A stretch of 64,000 nt of DNA. Source: Sclerotinia nivalis. Taxonomy: Eukaryota; Ascomycota; Leotiomycetes; Helotiales; Sclerotiniaceae. The DNA lies in contig JAPEIS010000001.1 in the NCBI GenBank assembly GCA_029531795.1, forward strand, positions 3,534,001 to 3,598,000. The letters run 5' to 3'. This document shows, in pieces, positions 43,871-54,773 of this stretch. The position numbers and the translations under genes are program-made. The notes beneath the pieces are model-generated. The model made no database searches. It was not told the DNA's origin and worked only from the letters and a program-made list of their open reading frames with translations. Within the stretch, counting starts at the first letter, position 1, and every line of letters begins with the position of its first letter.

Positions 43871-43947
43871 TGATTCAATCTTGGCTCTGTAAATAAATTA
43901 TAGGTTCGTAGGATGCACCACGTACAGGTGTTGAATCATCGCATCCC
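43871..43947 (-). ncRNA. HDV-like self-cleaving ribozyme candidate 3
   Basis: 77 nt from 43947 downward. P1: GGGAUGC pairs with GCAUCCU, differing from copies 1 and 2 on both sides but still fully paired with a terminal G-U wobble. P3: ACC/GGU with loop UGUACGU. P2: UGAUUCAA pairs with UUGAAUCA over 8 bp, a different sequence from copy 1. P4 is short: CURUAA/UUACAG with one G-to-A lesion. Joining strand CCAAG. Confidence 0.8.
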
Positions 43948-44900
43948 CGTTTTCTTCAATATTATTATTATTATTATTTTCATAAATTATACTACCACAA
44001 CGTAAACCATTAAGATCAATTAGCAATAATAATATTCCCCGAATGTATTTAAGCCTATACAATCGCGGAAGAATAATAAAGGAACTTGAGAGGGATAATA
44101 AAATTGTCGAAATTACCAAGATCTATAAAATCCCCTATTCTATTATATCCTATACTCGAAAAATGGATCAATTGTACAACAATAGCGAATCTATAAAGCG
44201 AAAAACTCGAAAGAAATCATATATCAAACGAAATGAACGATATCTATTATATTATATACAATTATTTGCGAAATCGATTTATAAAAAGACAAAATTAGTA
44301 TATAGATTGGATTGTAGTACTACTACTATTAAAAGGATTTTGAAGGAGAATAATATAGCTAATTGGAAAGCTAGAAAGAGATCTGAACTTACAAAAGAAT
44401 ATACGATTAAAAGGCTAACATAGTGCCTAGCTCATAAAGGATAGACAGCAAAGGAATAGGGCTTAATCTTCTGATCGGACAAGTACTCTGTAAAGTAAAG
44501 AAAGGGTAAAAAACAGAAATAGATCCTTTGCTCTTCTTCTCAAAAATGAAAACAGAATATAGTTCAAATTTATTCTTCAAAGAAGAATATGAAGATTATA
44601 GTATAGAAAGGCTTTTGTAATATCAGAAGAAGCAAGCTTTATATTATAAATAGAGATTTCGAAAATGCAAAGTTTGAATATAATATCAATTCTTATCTCG
44701 AGGTTTTTAATAATGAATTAACTTTATATTAAATAAAGTTAGATAAGGAGTATTCTTTTATACAAGATAATACTCCTATATATCGTATTCGTAAGATATT
44801 AAAGTGGTTTCGGATTAGAAGTATTCCTTTTATCGAATTATGACCTTCTTATAGCCCTGATCTGAATCCTATAAAGTATATTTGATAGTATTTAAAAGTA

Positions 44901-45137
44901 TATCACGGGGTCAGGGCCGGGCCACTGGACCGGCCCCTTTAGTAGGCTCCACCTGTCCGATCCAGCACCGAGCGGGGTACATTCGGTGATCGTATCCTGT
45001 AAGAGCATTAGGGCTCGGAGTCCTAGTATATATAAATGTATTTAAAGGAAATATTCCTTTTATAAAAACATAGCTCTTCGAGTTACGTTTTATTAATAAA
45101 AGTGATTTCTATTATTCTGTTTGTTGCTTTTGTAATA
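44901..45137 (+). repeat. Gypsy-1 5' LTR
   Basis: 237 bp, beginning TATCACGGGGTCAGGGCCGG (TG changed to TA) and ending ...GTAATA (CA changed to TA). The first 110 bp keep high GC. TATATAAATG near 45025 is TATA-like. Confidence 0.92.
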
Positions 45138-45403
45138 CTATATAGTTCCCTTTTATTTGTACCGATATTTCTACAATATCGTTCCGTTTGTATCTGTCTA
45201 ATCAGTTCGATTCCCTTGAAGAATTCGTTATTGTTGTAATCAATAATATTGTAATTTGGTATCGTTATTTTATCTCTTTTTACAAATTCAGTATAAAAAT
45301 AGAAATAGAAATGATCGATTTGTAATCCACAATTCAAAAATTTACTTTCGATCTGCAAATCGAGAAAACTGTATTTATACGATAAAAAAAAAAGAACGAT
45401 AAA

Positions 45404-46390
45404 TTGATTATCTATCTGATTCAACTCCATTCTATCCCCATTGCCCCGTTTGTTTCAACCCCTACCGATTTGATCGATCCTTTACCTCTAATTCCTATTA
45501 CAATTCCAACTACTGTTTTTGTTCTGTCGAAACCTCAATTGAATAAAAAAATATCTGATTCTGCATTATTTGATAAAACGAAAATCGATCTTGATCGATT
45601 TGTCGATCAAATATAGAATAAAATGTATACTAATTCCGATCACTTCACTTTTTTGTATTCCCGTTTGATTTACGTAACTAGAAGATTAATTGGACCCGCT
45701 GCTACACAAATTTGATTGTATAATATCAAAGGACAATTTGTTAAATTTACCGATTATAAAAATCTATTGTAAATACTGAAAAGAGCTTATAGAAACCAGA
45801 ACAAACAAATCGAAACCCGGAAACTCCTGATCAATCTGAAATAGAGAAACCAACCGTTCTATATCTTCTATACTGAGTTTCAAAAACTAATATTGGAAAT
45901 CGGGATGGCCGATAATAACAGTACCCTAGTTATCCTATTAAAACAAACTGTATCGAATAAACTGAAAAACCAGATTGTTACCGCTAAGCCCCTTACAGAT
46001 AATATCGATGTATTCATTGCTTTCATACAAATATTAAAAAATCGTCATCTATACCTAATGGGATCGATCGGTTCTAATCATAGCCCAATCGTTCTACTAC
46101 TCTACACTATTACTCAAAATCTGAATCCTGTTAACTATACCTTTGTTCCATCTCCGAATCCTATTATCCAATTTATTGCTCCCGTTACAACTATACCTAC
46201 TGAAAATCCAATAAATCTCAATTCCCAAAGATGTATTAATAGATGCAAATGAAAGAAATACTTCCGTTATGAGTTTACCGATCATTATATAAAAGACTGC
46301 CCATTCCCAGATAATCATCCTATACAAGCTAAAGCTAACCTTACCAATCTTACCCCGCTATCCCTTGTTCCGTTCTCCACCTAAATCCAA
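45404..46390 (+). pseudogene. Gypsy-1 gag remnant with zinc knuckle
   Basis: The reading begins in the Pro/Thr-rich stretch near 45420. Capsid-like sequence covers 45600-46100. A CCHC-like motif, CINRCKxKKYFRYEFTDHYIKDC, lies at about 46235-46300, where Tyr has probably replaced a Cys. The short open part 45893-46252 is the largest intact piece. Confidence 0.75.
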
Positions 46391-46559
46391 TTATATACTA
46401 TATTACTATACAATCTATCCCCTCCCGGCTCCCCGAATTCGGGAAACAAAGCTCGTTTGGTATAAATCGTTGTCAGACGAAAACCCTATACACATTACGT
46501 TTGTCCGTTGTTGTAATTCGAGGTTTATCTCTTGTTGAAGAAATAAGCAATCGAACAAA

Positions 46560-49500
46560 CCTGATGATATTGTTTATTATTGTTCTACCGACACTTAATC
46601 GATCCTGTCCTACTTATGCTATGGTGGATAGCGGATGCGAAGGATATACTTTTGCAAATCGAAGTTGAATTAAAGCTATTAAACTTTCAATATATAAATT
46701 ATCTATTCCATTCGAAGTCATTGAATTCGACAGGAAAATATTGTCTGAAAACCGAGTGAATCGTTACATTCTAATCGATTTGCAAATCAATAATCATTAC
46801 AAAAAGAGATCAAAAATCTATATTATTGAGTTAGTTTATTATCCGATTGTTTTGGGATTAATGTAGCTAAAGAAATACGATTCTTATATCGAATTCGTAT
46901 TTAATATATTCCGATTCGATAACGAGTTTTATTGAAAATTCTGTAATACATCGCTACAACCATCCCATATAAAAGCATTACAAAACATCCCGAAGAAAGT
47001 CTACCCGGTATACTTGCCTTTCCGCCCGGATGCCTTTCAAAGCAAGGATATCGTATCTATATCAATAAGAGTTTGCACAATATATACTCATTGTAATTAT
47101 AAGATGTTCCAGGTTATTATAAATCTGATTAACAATATCCTATTCTAAAGAAAAGACTCTATTCTATTTGATCTATTTGAAAAATTCCGATCTTGAATCG
47201 ATGTATTCTCCCTACGAAACACCGACAAATTGCCCCCACACCGATCGTACGATTATAATATCCGTTTAAAGAAGAAAACCAAATTATCATTTGAAACTTT
47301 TTATTCTATATTCCGAAACAAATTTACTACTCTGAAAAACTGGTTATCCAAAAACCTTCAAAAAGAATTCATCCGTTTGAATTCGTCTACTTCAGCTTTG
47401 CTTGTTCTGTTTATTAAAAAACCCGATGGAAGGTTACAATTCTATATCGACTATCAAATTTTGAATAATTTATCAATGAAAGATCATTATTCGCTATTAT
47501 TTATTAAAAAATCCTTAAACAATTTGAAAGAAATGAAGTTCTTTATAAAGATCGATATCATCTTTGCATTCAATAATATAAGGATTAAAGAAAAACAAGA
47601 ATATCTAATTACTTTCTATACCCGTTTCGATCTGTTTAAGATCCTGGTTATACCTTTTGGATTAACCGATACATCCATTACATTTCAGCGTTTTATCAAT
47701 AATACTCTGCAAAAGTATTTAGATATATTCTATATTACTTATCTAGATGATATTCTAATCTATAGTAAAACCCATTCTGAGTATATTGTTTATATTCAAA
47801 AGGTCCTGGAAGTCCTAAAAAAGGCTAATCTGTATACGAATCTAAAGAAATATGATTTCTTGAAATCTGAAACCAAATTCCTGGGTTTTATTGTAGGCCG
47901 AAAAGGTATTCGAATAGATCCCACAAAGATCAAAACAATCATCGAATAGAAGATTCCGGTCTATTTAACAGATATACAAACATTTATCAAGTTTGGCAAT
48001 TTTTATCAACGATTTATTTATAGTTTTTCGTTTATCATATATTCATTGATTAATCTGATACGAAAGAACATTCCATTTGTTTGGAATTCTATTTGTACAA
48101 AAGCTTTTTCTATTCTAAAAATAACATTTACTGAAACATCAATTCTAATTATTTTCGATTGAGAAAAAGATATAATCGTAAAGATCGACACATCCGATTT
48201 CGTATCTGCTGAAATACTGTCCCAATACAACAATATAGAAATCCTGAAATCTATTACATATTTCTCGAAAAAGCATTCAGTTACCAAATATAATTATAAG
48301 ATTTACGATAAAGAACTACTAACCATTATTCGATATTTCGAAAAATAATATTTAGAATTAAAAAAAACGTTATCTCCAATCCAAATGATTATAGATCATA
48401 AGAATTTGGAATATTTTACAATTACTAAATTATTGAACCGTTGTCAAACCTATTGATCTAAATTTCTATCTCGATTCAATTTCAAGATTACCTATCGATT
48501 AAATAAACAAAGAGCTAAACCTGATACTCTAATTAAGAGATCAAAGGATCTACCTAAAGAAGAGAATAAACACTTTCTATACCAAAGCCAAACGATTTTG
48601 AAATCAGAAAACCTTGATCCCGCTTTATTCTTTATATTTATTTCCGCTTTTGTATCTATTTCGTCTATACTTATTTTATCTGATCCGATAGATTTTCTGA
48701 AGAAAAGAATTCGTTTTACAATCACTATCCATAATCAATCCTACCGATCATTGAAAGAACTTGATTCAGTTTACCCAACCTCCAGATCTATTCTATCCAT
48801 CCCTAACTCCCTGCCCATTTCTAACGCTCTACTTATCCCTAAAGCTTTATCAATCCTTAAACCATTATCTACTCCTATTGCTCCGCTTAATCAACCCCCG
48901 ATACCCATTGTAATCCCCAATCTGCTATTCGAACTATCGGAAAAACTGAAAACTCTATTTGCTAAAATATATATATCCGACCTTATACCTATATCTATTT
49001 TAAAGACCTTAATAAAAAAAGCACCCAAGTATCCCTGTATTACCCTATCCAAATACATCGAAAATAATAATCTACTATATTATCATAGGAAGCTTTTCGT
49101 TTCTGATTACAATAATCTGAAAACTGAACTACTTCGCTTAATCCACGACTCCCCTACTACAAATCATCTACACTATACTTACATCTTCGAGCTTTTATCC
49201 CGAAACTACTATTGATCTGGATATTATAATTATATTAACTATTAGATACATAATTGTTATAACTGTCATCGAACAATATCGAACTGTAGAAAACAAAAAG
49301 ATATCCTCCACCCATTCTCGATCCCTTAACAAACATAAAAGGATATATCAATCGATTTTATAATACACTTTCCGAAAAGTTTTGATTACAATATGATATT
49401 CGTAATAATCGATCAATTAACTAAAATGAAACATTTCCTACCTTATTATAATACTTATAATTCCGAAAAAGTAATCCGTTTATTCCTGAAACATATCTAG

Positions 49501-50445
49501 AAACTACACAACCTACCATCGACAATTATATCCGATTGTAGCACTCAATTTATATCTGATTTTTGAAAACACATCTATAAACACCTAAATACAACATCGA
49601 AACTATCGACAACCTACCACCCAGAAACCGATAAGCAAACTAAAAGAGCAAACACTATACTCGAATAATATCTTCGATCATACATCTCGTACCTACAAAA
49701 CGATTGATCCGAATAATTGTCGATTGCTGAATTTTCAATCAATTCTATCTGATCTGAAAGTTCCCATCTGACCCCGTTTTTTGCGAATTACAATTATCAT
49801 CCACATATAAAGTTTGAACCATCCATTATCACTAACCACCCTGGCATCCAGAATACCAAAAAGTTTATCAAGAAAATGTCCTGATCATTGAGCATTTGAA
49901 AACCGAATTGACCGTTAACCAAGCTTGCTATACAAAAAATGCCAACGCTTATTGTACTTCTACCCACCATTACAATCCTAATAATCTGATTTAATTGAAC
50001 ACCAAAAACATCAAAACCCTAAAACCCCAAAAAAAACTAGATTGAAAAAATCTAAACCCATTCCGGATCCTACAAACTATAGACATATACATTTACAAAC
50101 TCGAATTATCTACCTCGATGAAAAATCACCCTGTATTCTATATAAACTTACTACACCCCGCTCATAACAATCCTATCCCTAATCAATACAATCCGCCCCC
50201 TCCTCCCATTGAAATCGAAGAAATCGAACAATTCGAGATAAAAGAAGTTCTGAATTCCCACTGGAAGCACCACAATCGCGATAACCCCCACCTGAAATAT
50301 ACCATCCGATAGATCAACTACAACAAACCGACCGAAAAGCCTACTGATTACCTAAACAACACTCGAAAACTAATCCAAAATTACCATCAAAAGTATCCGG
50401 ATAAACCTGACCCTCATAACCGCCTCAACAGAGTTCGACCTTAAA
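46560..50445 (+). pseudogene. Gypsy-1 pol remnant: protease, RT, RNase H, integrase, chromodomain
   Basis: Protease active site AMVDSGCEGYTFANRS at about 46618-46665. RT open at 47230-47949, with LPPHR-type entry, KKPDGRLQFYIDYQILN and active site YLDDILIYS near 47740. RNase H follows to about 48350 ([28 protein letters not shown]). The integrase zinc domain and core lie at 48930-49700 (SIDFIIHFPK, IIDQLTKMKHFLPYY, IISDCSTQFISDF). The chromodomain is at about 50215-50430 (FEIKEVLNSHWKHHNRDNPH, KYTIRxINYNKPTEKPTDYL). Stops and frameshifts occur outside RT. Confidence 0.88.
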
Positions 50446-50456
50446 AAAAGGAATAC

Positions 50457-50693
50457 TATCACAAAGTCAGGGCCGGGCCACTAAACCAACCCCTTTAATA
50501 GACTCCACTTATCCGATCCAATACCAAGCGAAACACATTCAATGATCATACCCTATAAGAGCACTAGGGCTCAAAGCCCTAGTACATACAAATATATTTA
50601 AAGGAAACATTCCTTCTATAGAAACGTAGCTCTTCGAGCTACATCTTATCAATAAAAGTGATTTCTATTATCCTATCTGCTGCCTCCGTAATA
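50457..50693 (+). repeat. Gypsy-1 3' LTR
   Basis: 237 bp, the same length as the 5' LTR and differing mainly by C/T and G/A changes (for example TATCACAAAGTCAGGGCCGG). Confidence 0.92.
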
Positions 50694-51077
50694 AAGTATA
50701 CCTTTTCGAGATGTTTCTTGATATCGTTATAGATAAAAGTATTTCGGAATATATTAAATAAAGATTAAAAAGTGCTTTATAAACAATTTGGAATACATTG
50801 GATGAAAAGTTATTCAATAAATTAGGAGCTAGTATGTCGAGTAGAATAGAGGCTTGTATCGCGGTTGAAGGCTAGCATACTAAATATTGAAGAATTGAAA
50901 TGAATTACAAAATAAAAAATCTTATTTTATCAAAGTATATATTAAGATCTTTAATATATTCAAATTTAGTATTAAAATATTGAATGGTTAATTTAATAAT
51001 TAAGATTGAATATAGATTGATTGATAAATAATTCCGGGTAAAATCCGGCCGTCAAGTATAAGTGGTCTAGTACTGTA

Positions 51078-51156
51078 ACATCCTTCGTCCGAGACTTAGT
51101 ACGAAGCACGGGCCACAAATTCCCAAATAGGACAAAGGACGTCAGGGGAGGAAGGT
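51078..51156. other. Short host-like flank right of mariner copy C
   Basis: About 80 bp of neutral composition between the mariner TA and the Gypsy-3 LTR. With the flank at 37400-37461 it forms the original target of the nested cluster. Confidence 0.5.
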
Positions 51157-54100
51157 ATCACGGAGGCAGTGGGCAGAATAATAGATATCACTTTTATTAA
51201 TAAGATGTAGCTCGAAGAGCTATATTTCTACAGAAGGAATGGTTCTTAAATACATTTATGTGTAACGTTAGCTCCGATCGGGGCTAGCCTATATTTATCC
51301 GAAGATCGATTTCTATAGATCGGAATCTGAATAATTTCTGTATATCTTATATAGAGATCTTGTAATAATATTCTTTTTTTTAAAATCGAATTTCGTTGAG
51401 ATGATTAGGGAAACTAAGTTTATCTGAATAACGATAATGATAATTACGGATCAATTCTTGAGTATTCTTTAAATACTTTGTAGATTTTTCGGTAGATGTA
51501 TTATAATCTATTTATTGAATAGTATACTTCAAATAGGGATTATTATAATTCCAATGTTTCTATCGGGAATTCAGGATTTCCTTTATATCGAATTGTTTAA
51601 TATCTTTAATTTTGATAAAAAGGGGAGATGGATTGTATTGATTGAGGATAGAATCATTATTAACGGAATATAATAGATTAATATAAAAGATTAAATGATT
51701 CTTTATAGAGGCTAGGAATTTCAATTTATAAGTGTATGAGTTTATAACTTTCAGGATTCGGAAAAGGCCTAAATTCTTTCAATCTAGCTTTTTTTGAGGA
51801 CGAAGAATTCGGATATTTTTAGTATTAAACCAAACTAGATCTCCGGATTGATATCGATGGGCAAGCGAACAGTGGGAATCGGTATTCTTCGAATAGCAGG
51901 TTTGATTAGTAATCAATTCGGTTTTCAAATGATCAATGATTGATTTCATTTTCTTGATGAATTCCTCAGTATTCAGGATTCCAGAATGATTGAAGAATGC
52001 AATGGATTCGAAATCTATTTAGGGATGGAAATTATAATTGATAAAGAATGATAATAAACGAGAGCTTTCGGATCAAATAAAGTTAATCGAGAATTCAATA
52101 ATCGATAACCATTCGAATTAATCATCTTGTAAATAAAATATATACAAACGAAAGTATTATTCGAATATTATATTCGCTTTTTTCGTTTATTTATCGATTT
52201 CGGGATAATAAATTATCGATAATTACGAAATAGTATTTAATCGTTTATAAATATACTTCCAGAAGTCAAAGATAAACTGTATTTTACGATTGGATATAAT
52301 AGTTTGTAATAAACTATAAAGCTTTTATATATACTTCAGGAATAGATGAGAGATTTCTTTGGAGTTACAGATTCTTTGATAGAATAGGAAATGTTTCATT
52401 TTGGTTAATCGATCGATTATAATAAATATTGTATTGTATTTAGAGTTTTTCGGAAGATGAATAATGAAATCGATTGAGATATTTTTCCAAATTTGTTCTA
52501 GAATCAGAAGAAAATGTAAGACTCCTTTTTGTTCTTTATAATTCAAAACAATTCAATAGCAATTATAACAATTACATATCCAATAGGAAATGTAATTGTA
52601 ATACCCAGACCAATAATAGTTTCGGAAAAGCAGTTCGAAAATGCAAATACAATACGAGTATTCAGCAACAAAAGAATTGTAGATCATTCGGAGAAACTTT
52701 GTTTTCAGAGGATCGTAGTTAGGAATATAAAGATTTTTATAATAATATAATAGATTATTGTTTATAGTATATTCGAATAATATGATATATGGATATCTAG
52801 CAGTATTCTTCTTTAAAACCTTTAAAATCGATAGCGAAAGCAGATCGGATAGGTAAGCTTTGATAAATAGGAGTTTCAGTTTTTCAGAGGATTTCAATTA
52901 TATAGATTCAAACAATTGAATAGAAATCGGGTTATCGAATATTGTAAATGATTCAAGTTCATAGACAGATAATTCGGGTTTATAGATAAATAATTCGGGA
53001 TTGCAAATAGACAACAAAATATCGATACAGATCTAATTATAGATTGTAATCGCGAAACGGATTTTCTTTTTTGAATTAACAATAAAAAATAGATTTATAT
53101 CTAGATTTTCGGTTTTCAAAACGGTTTGATTTTGATATAAAAAGTGTTCATCCTTTTCTTTAGACAGGTTTTCTAATCTTCTGATTAGAGCATCGGATTT
53201 CGCTCCTTGCTTTCCAGAATAATATATAATCTTGAAATTGAAACAGAATAGAAATTCAGATCAGTAGATTTGATAATAATTCAATAGCTTTATTGTTATA
53301 AAGTACTCCAGATTCTTATAATCCATAATGATTTTGATCAAAGAAAAAGTACTTTTTAATTCAGATCGCTATTCTTCGAAACAATAAATAATTGCTAGTA
53401 ATTCTTTATTATAAATTTCGTAATTATATTCAATAACAGAATACTTCTTTAAGAAATATATAATAATTTCAGAATCCTATTGTTGTTGTATTAGGAAAGG
53501 ATTCCAGCAAATATATAATCTGATGTATTTGTTTCTAGGATCATATTCTTCTTTCAATCGAAGGAGGCTAATATAAATGCTGTTGTAAATGCAGTTTTCA
53601 GATTCGAGAACGATTTCTTATAAATAGGATTCTATTGAAAGGCTATATCCTTTTTAGTTAGGTTTATTATCGAATAGATGATCAAAAAGAAATCGCAAAT
53701 AAAACATCGATAGAAATTACTGAATCTTATAAATATCTATATATCTATTAGGTTTTTTAGCGTTTTCTAATCGATTATTGTTTTAATCTTGATTGAATCT
53801 ATTCGGATTCTTTTTCGATTTATGATTAAACCCAGGAATTTTATTTCAAATTTCAAGAATTCGTATTTCGATAGATTGATATACAATCCAACTTTTTATA
53901 AAGCATTTAATACTTTTTGTATATATTTTATATATTCGGAATAGATCTTGTTATAGATTAGAATATTATTCAAATAAACAATATAAAATATATTCAAGTA
54001 TTTTTTTAGAGTATCGTTGATAAATCGTTGGAATGTTGTTGAGGCTTCAATCAATCTGAATAGTATAATCAAGGTTTCGAATAGGCTGAATCGGATATAG

Positions 54101-54242
54101 AATATAATCAGATATTCTTATCCTTTTTTGATTTAGATATTATTGAAAGTTGAGATGATATTTATTTTTGTAAAATACTTTATCCCTTTTAGATTATTCA
54201 AGGATTCCTTAATCAAAAACAACAAATATCGGTCTATCATAG
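51157..54242 (-). mobile_element. Gypsy-3: chromodomain Gypsy element, 5' truncated by another LTR insertion
   Basis: The minus-strand LTR end at 51157 (TATCACGGAGGCAG on the plus strand) resembles the last third of the Gypsy-1 LTR, including AGCTCTTCGAGCTACATCTT and AATAAAAGTGAT. Upstream on the minus strand lie chromodomain, integrase, RNase H and RT, ending in mid-RT at 54242 where the next element begins. The LTR's far limit near 51400 is not certain. Confidence 0.83.
51390..54242 (-). pseudogene. Gypsy-3 pol remnant: RT, RNase H, integrase, chromodomain
   Basis: [18 protein letters not shown] sequence near 54190 and active-site region YIVYLNNILIYNK near 53950, where both catalytic Asp of the box are now Asn. 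RNase H around 53650-53300. Integrase: zinc-domain region open at 52897-52553 (LLYYYKNLYIPNYDPLKT, RNYYWSGYYNYISY) and core SIDFIIHLPKNSKYNTIFIIIDRLTKMKHF at 52546-52325. Chromodomain: IKEILNSRxKHWNYNNPYLK near 51580-51400. Close relative of Gypsy-1, more heavily mutated. Confidence 0.83.
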
Positions 54243-54442
54243 TGTTACGGGTTCATCCCCCTTCACCTGCATATAATCATGTGTGTCTTAGGCACACATG
54301 CATGCACTCATTTCTATATAGTCAGGTTACCTCCTTGATCTTCTTTCTCTTCTTGTAGTACAATTATAGATCAACTTTATATATACCTTTTCCTTTATTG
54401 TGATAGTTTGTATTATTCTTTTAAAGGCTCTATCACTTTACA
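54243..54442 (+). repeat. LTR of Gypsy-4 (first copy)
   Basis: 200 bp starting TGTTACGGGTTCATCCCCCT and ending ...TATCACTTTACA. A matching 200-bp copy starts at 63709. It interrupts the RT of Gypsy-3 and is followed in the same sense by gag. Confidence 0.82.
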
Positions 54443-54773
54443 AAATGATTTAGCCTTGTCAAATCATCTGTAGGCTTCTGTGTTTGTTTTCGATTGCTTT
54501 TGTGTTATCGTAATTCGTTTGCTTTTGTGCGGTTGCGTTTTTTATCTGCTTTTGTATAGCTTTTTTATTCGCTTTTGTATAGTTTCTGATCTCTAATTGC
54601 TTTTATACGATTATATTTATTTGTAGGTTTCTATATCTGTTTTTGATTGCTTTTATACGATCGTATTTTGTGTATGCGTTGTTTTTGTATAATTGCATTT
54701 TCTCTATTGATTGTTTTTGTGCAATTGTAGTTTTTCTATCGATTACTTTTGTATAATTGTAATTCTTTTTATA
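54443..54773 (+). repeat. Gypsy-4 leader with degenerate tandem repeats
   Basis: Between LTR and gag, a motif of the form GATTGCTTTTGTRYRATYGT recurs about nine times at intervals of 25-35 bp (54490-54765). The start of the same series is visible at 63955-64000. It may be a structured packaging leader, but no function can be read from it. Confidence 0.72.

Larger units (their letters stand above)
41706..43947 (-). mobile_element. Short LINE copy 3 with 5' HDV-like ribozyme and RNase H
   Basis: A 2242-bp minus-strand insertion into mariner copy C, flanked by CGTTTCCTTCAAT (41693-41705) and CGTTTTCTTCAAT (43948-43960), which differ by one C/T. Conserved 3' segment at 41706-41930 with TTGA-type tail; ribozyme-like 5' end. 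It keeps the 3' part of ORF2 (RNase H) but lacks RT. The middle (42740-43860) shows no recognisable domain. Confidence 0.88.
44901..50693 (+). mobile_element. Gypsy-1: complete chromodomain Ty3/Gypsy element inside mariner copy C
   Basis: 5793 bp with two 237-bp LTRs and a 5-bp duplication AAGTA (44896-44900 and 50694-50698). Excision restores the mariner frame exactly. Gag, protease, RT, RNase H, integrase and chromodomain follow in the order of a chromovirus. RIP-type stops are spread through the coding part. Confidence 0.93.
44043..50890 (+). pseudogene. Tc1/mariner-like transposase (copy C), split by Gypsy-1
   Basis: Starts MYLSLYNRGRIIKELERDNK at 44043, open to 44423, then decays through the catalytic core to 44900 (SFIQDNTPIY-like and PDLNPIKYI, where the Glu reads Lys). 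The C-terminal part resumes at 50699 (LFEMFLDIVIDKSISEYI) and ends near 50890. More mutated than copies A and B. Confidence 0.82.
41641..51075 (+). mobile_element. Tc1/mariner-like transposon, copy C, split by a LINE and a Gypsy element
   Basis: The pieces 41641-41705, 43961-44900 and 50694-51075 join into one mariner copy collinear with copies A and B. Its ends are CAGTAACCGTGCACTTATAC and ...GTGGTCTAGTACTG, with TA at 41639-41640 and 51076-51077. LINE copy 3 sits in the 5' part and Gypsy-1 in the transposase gene, each with its own target duplication. Confidence 0.9.
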
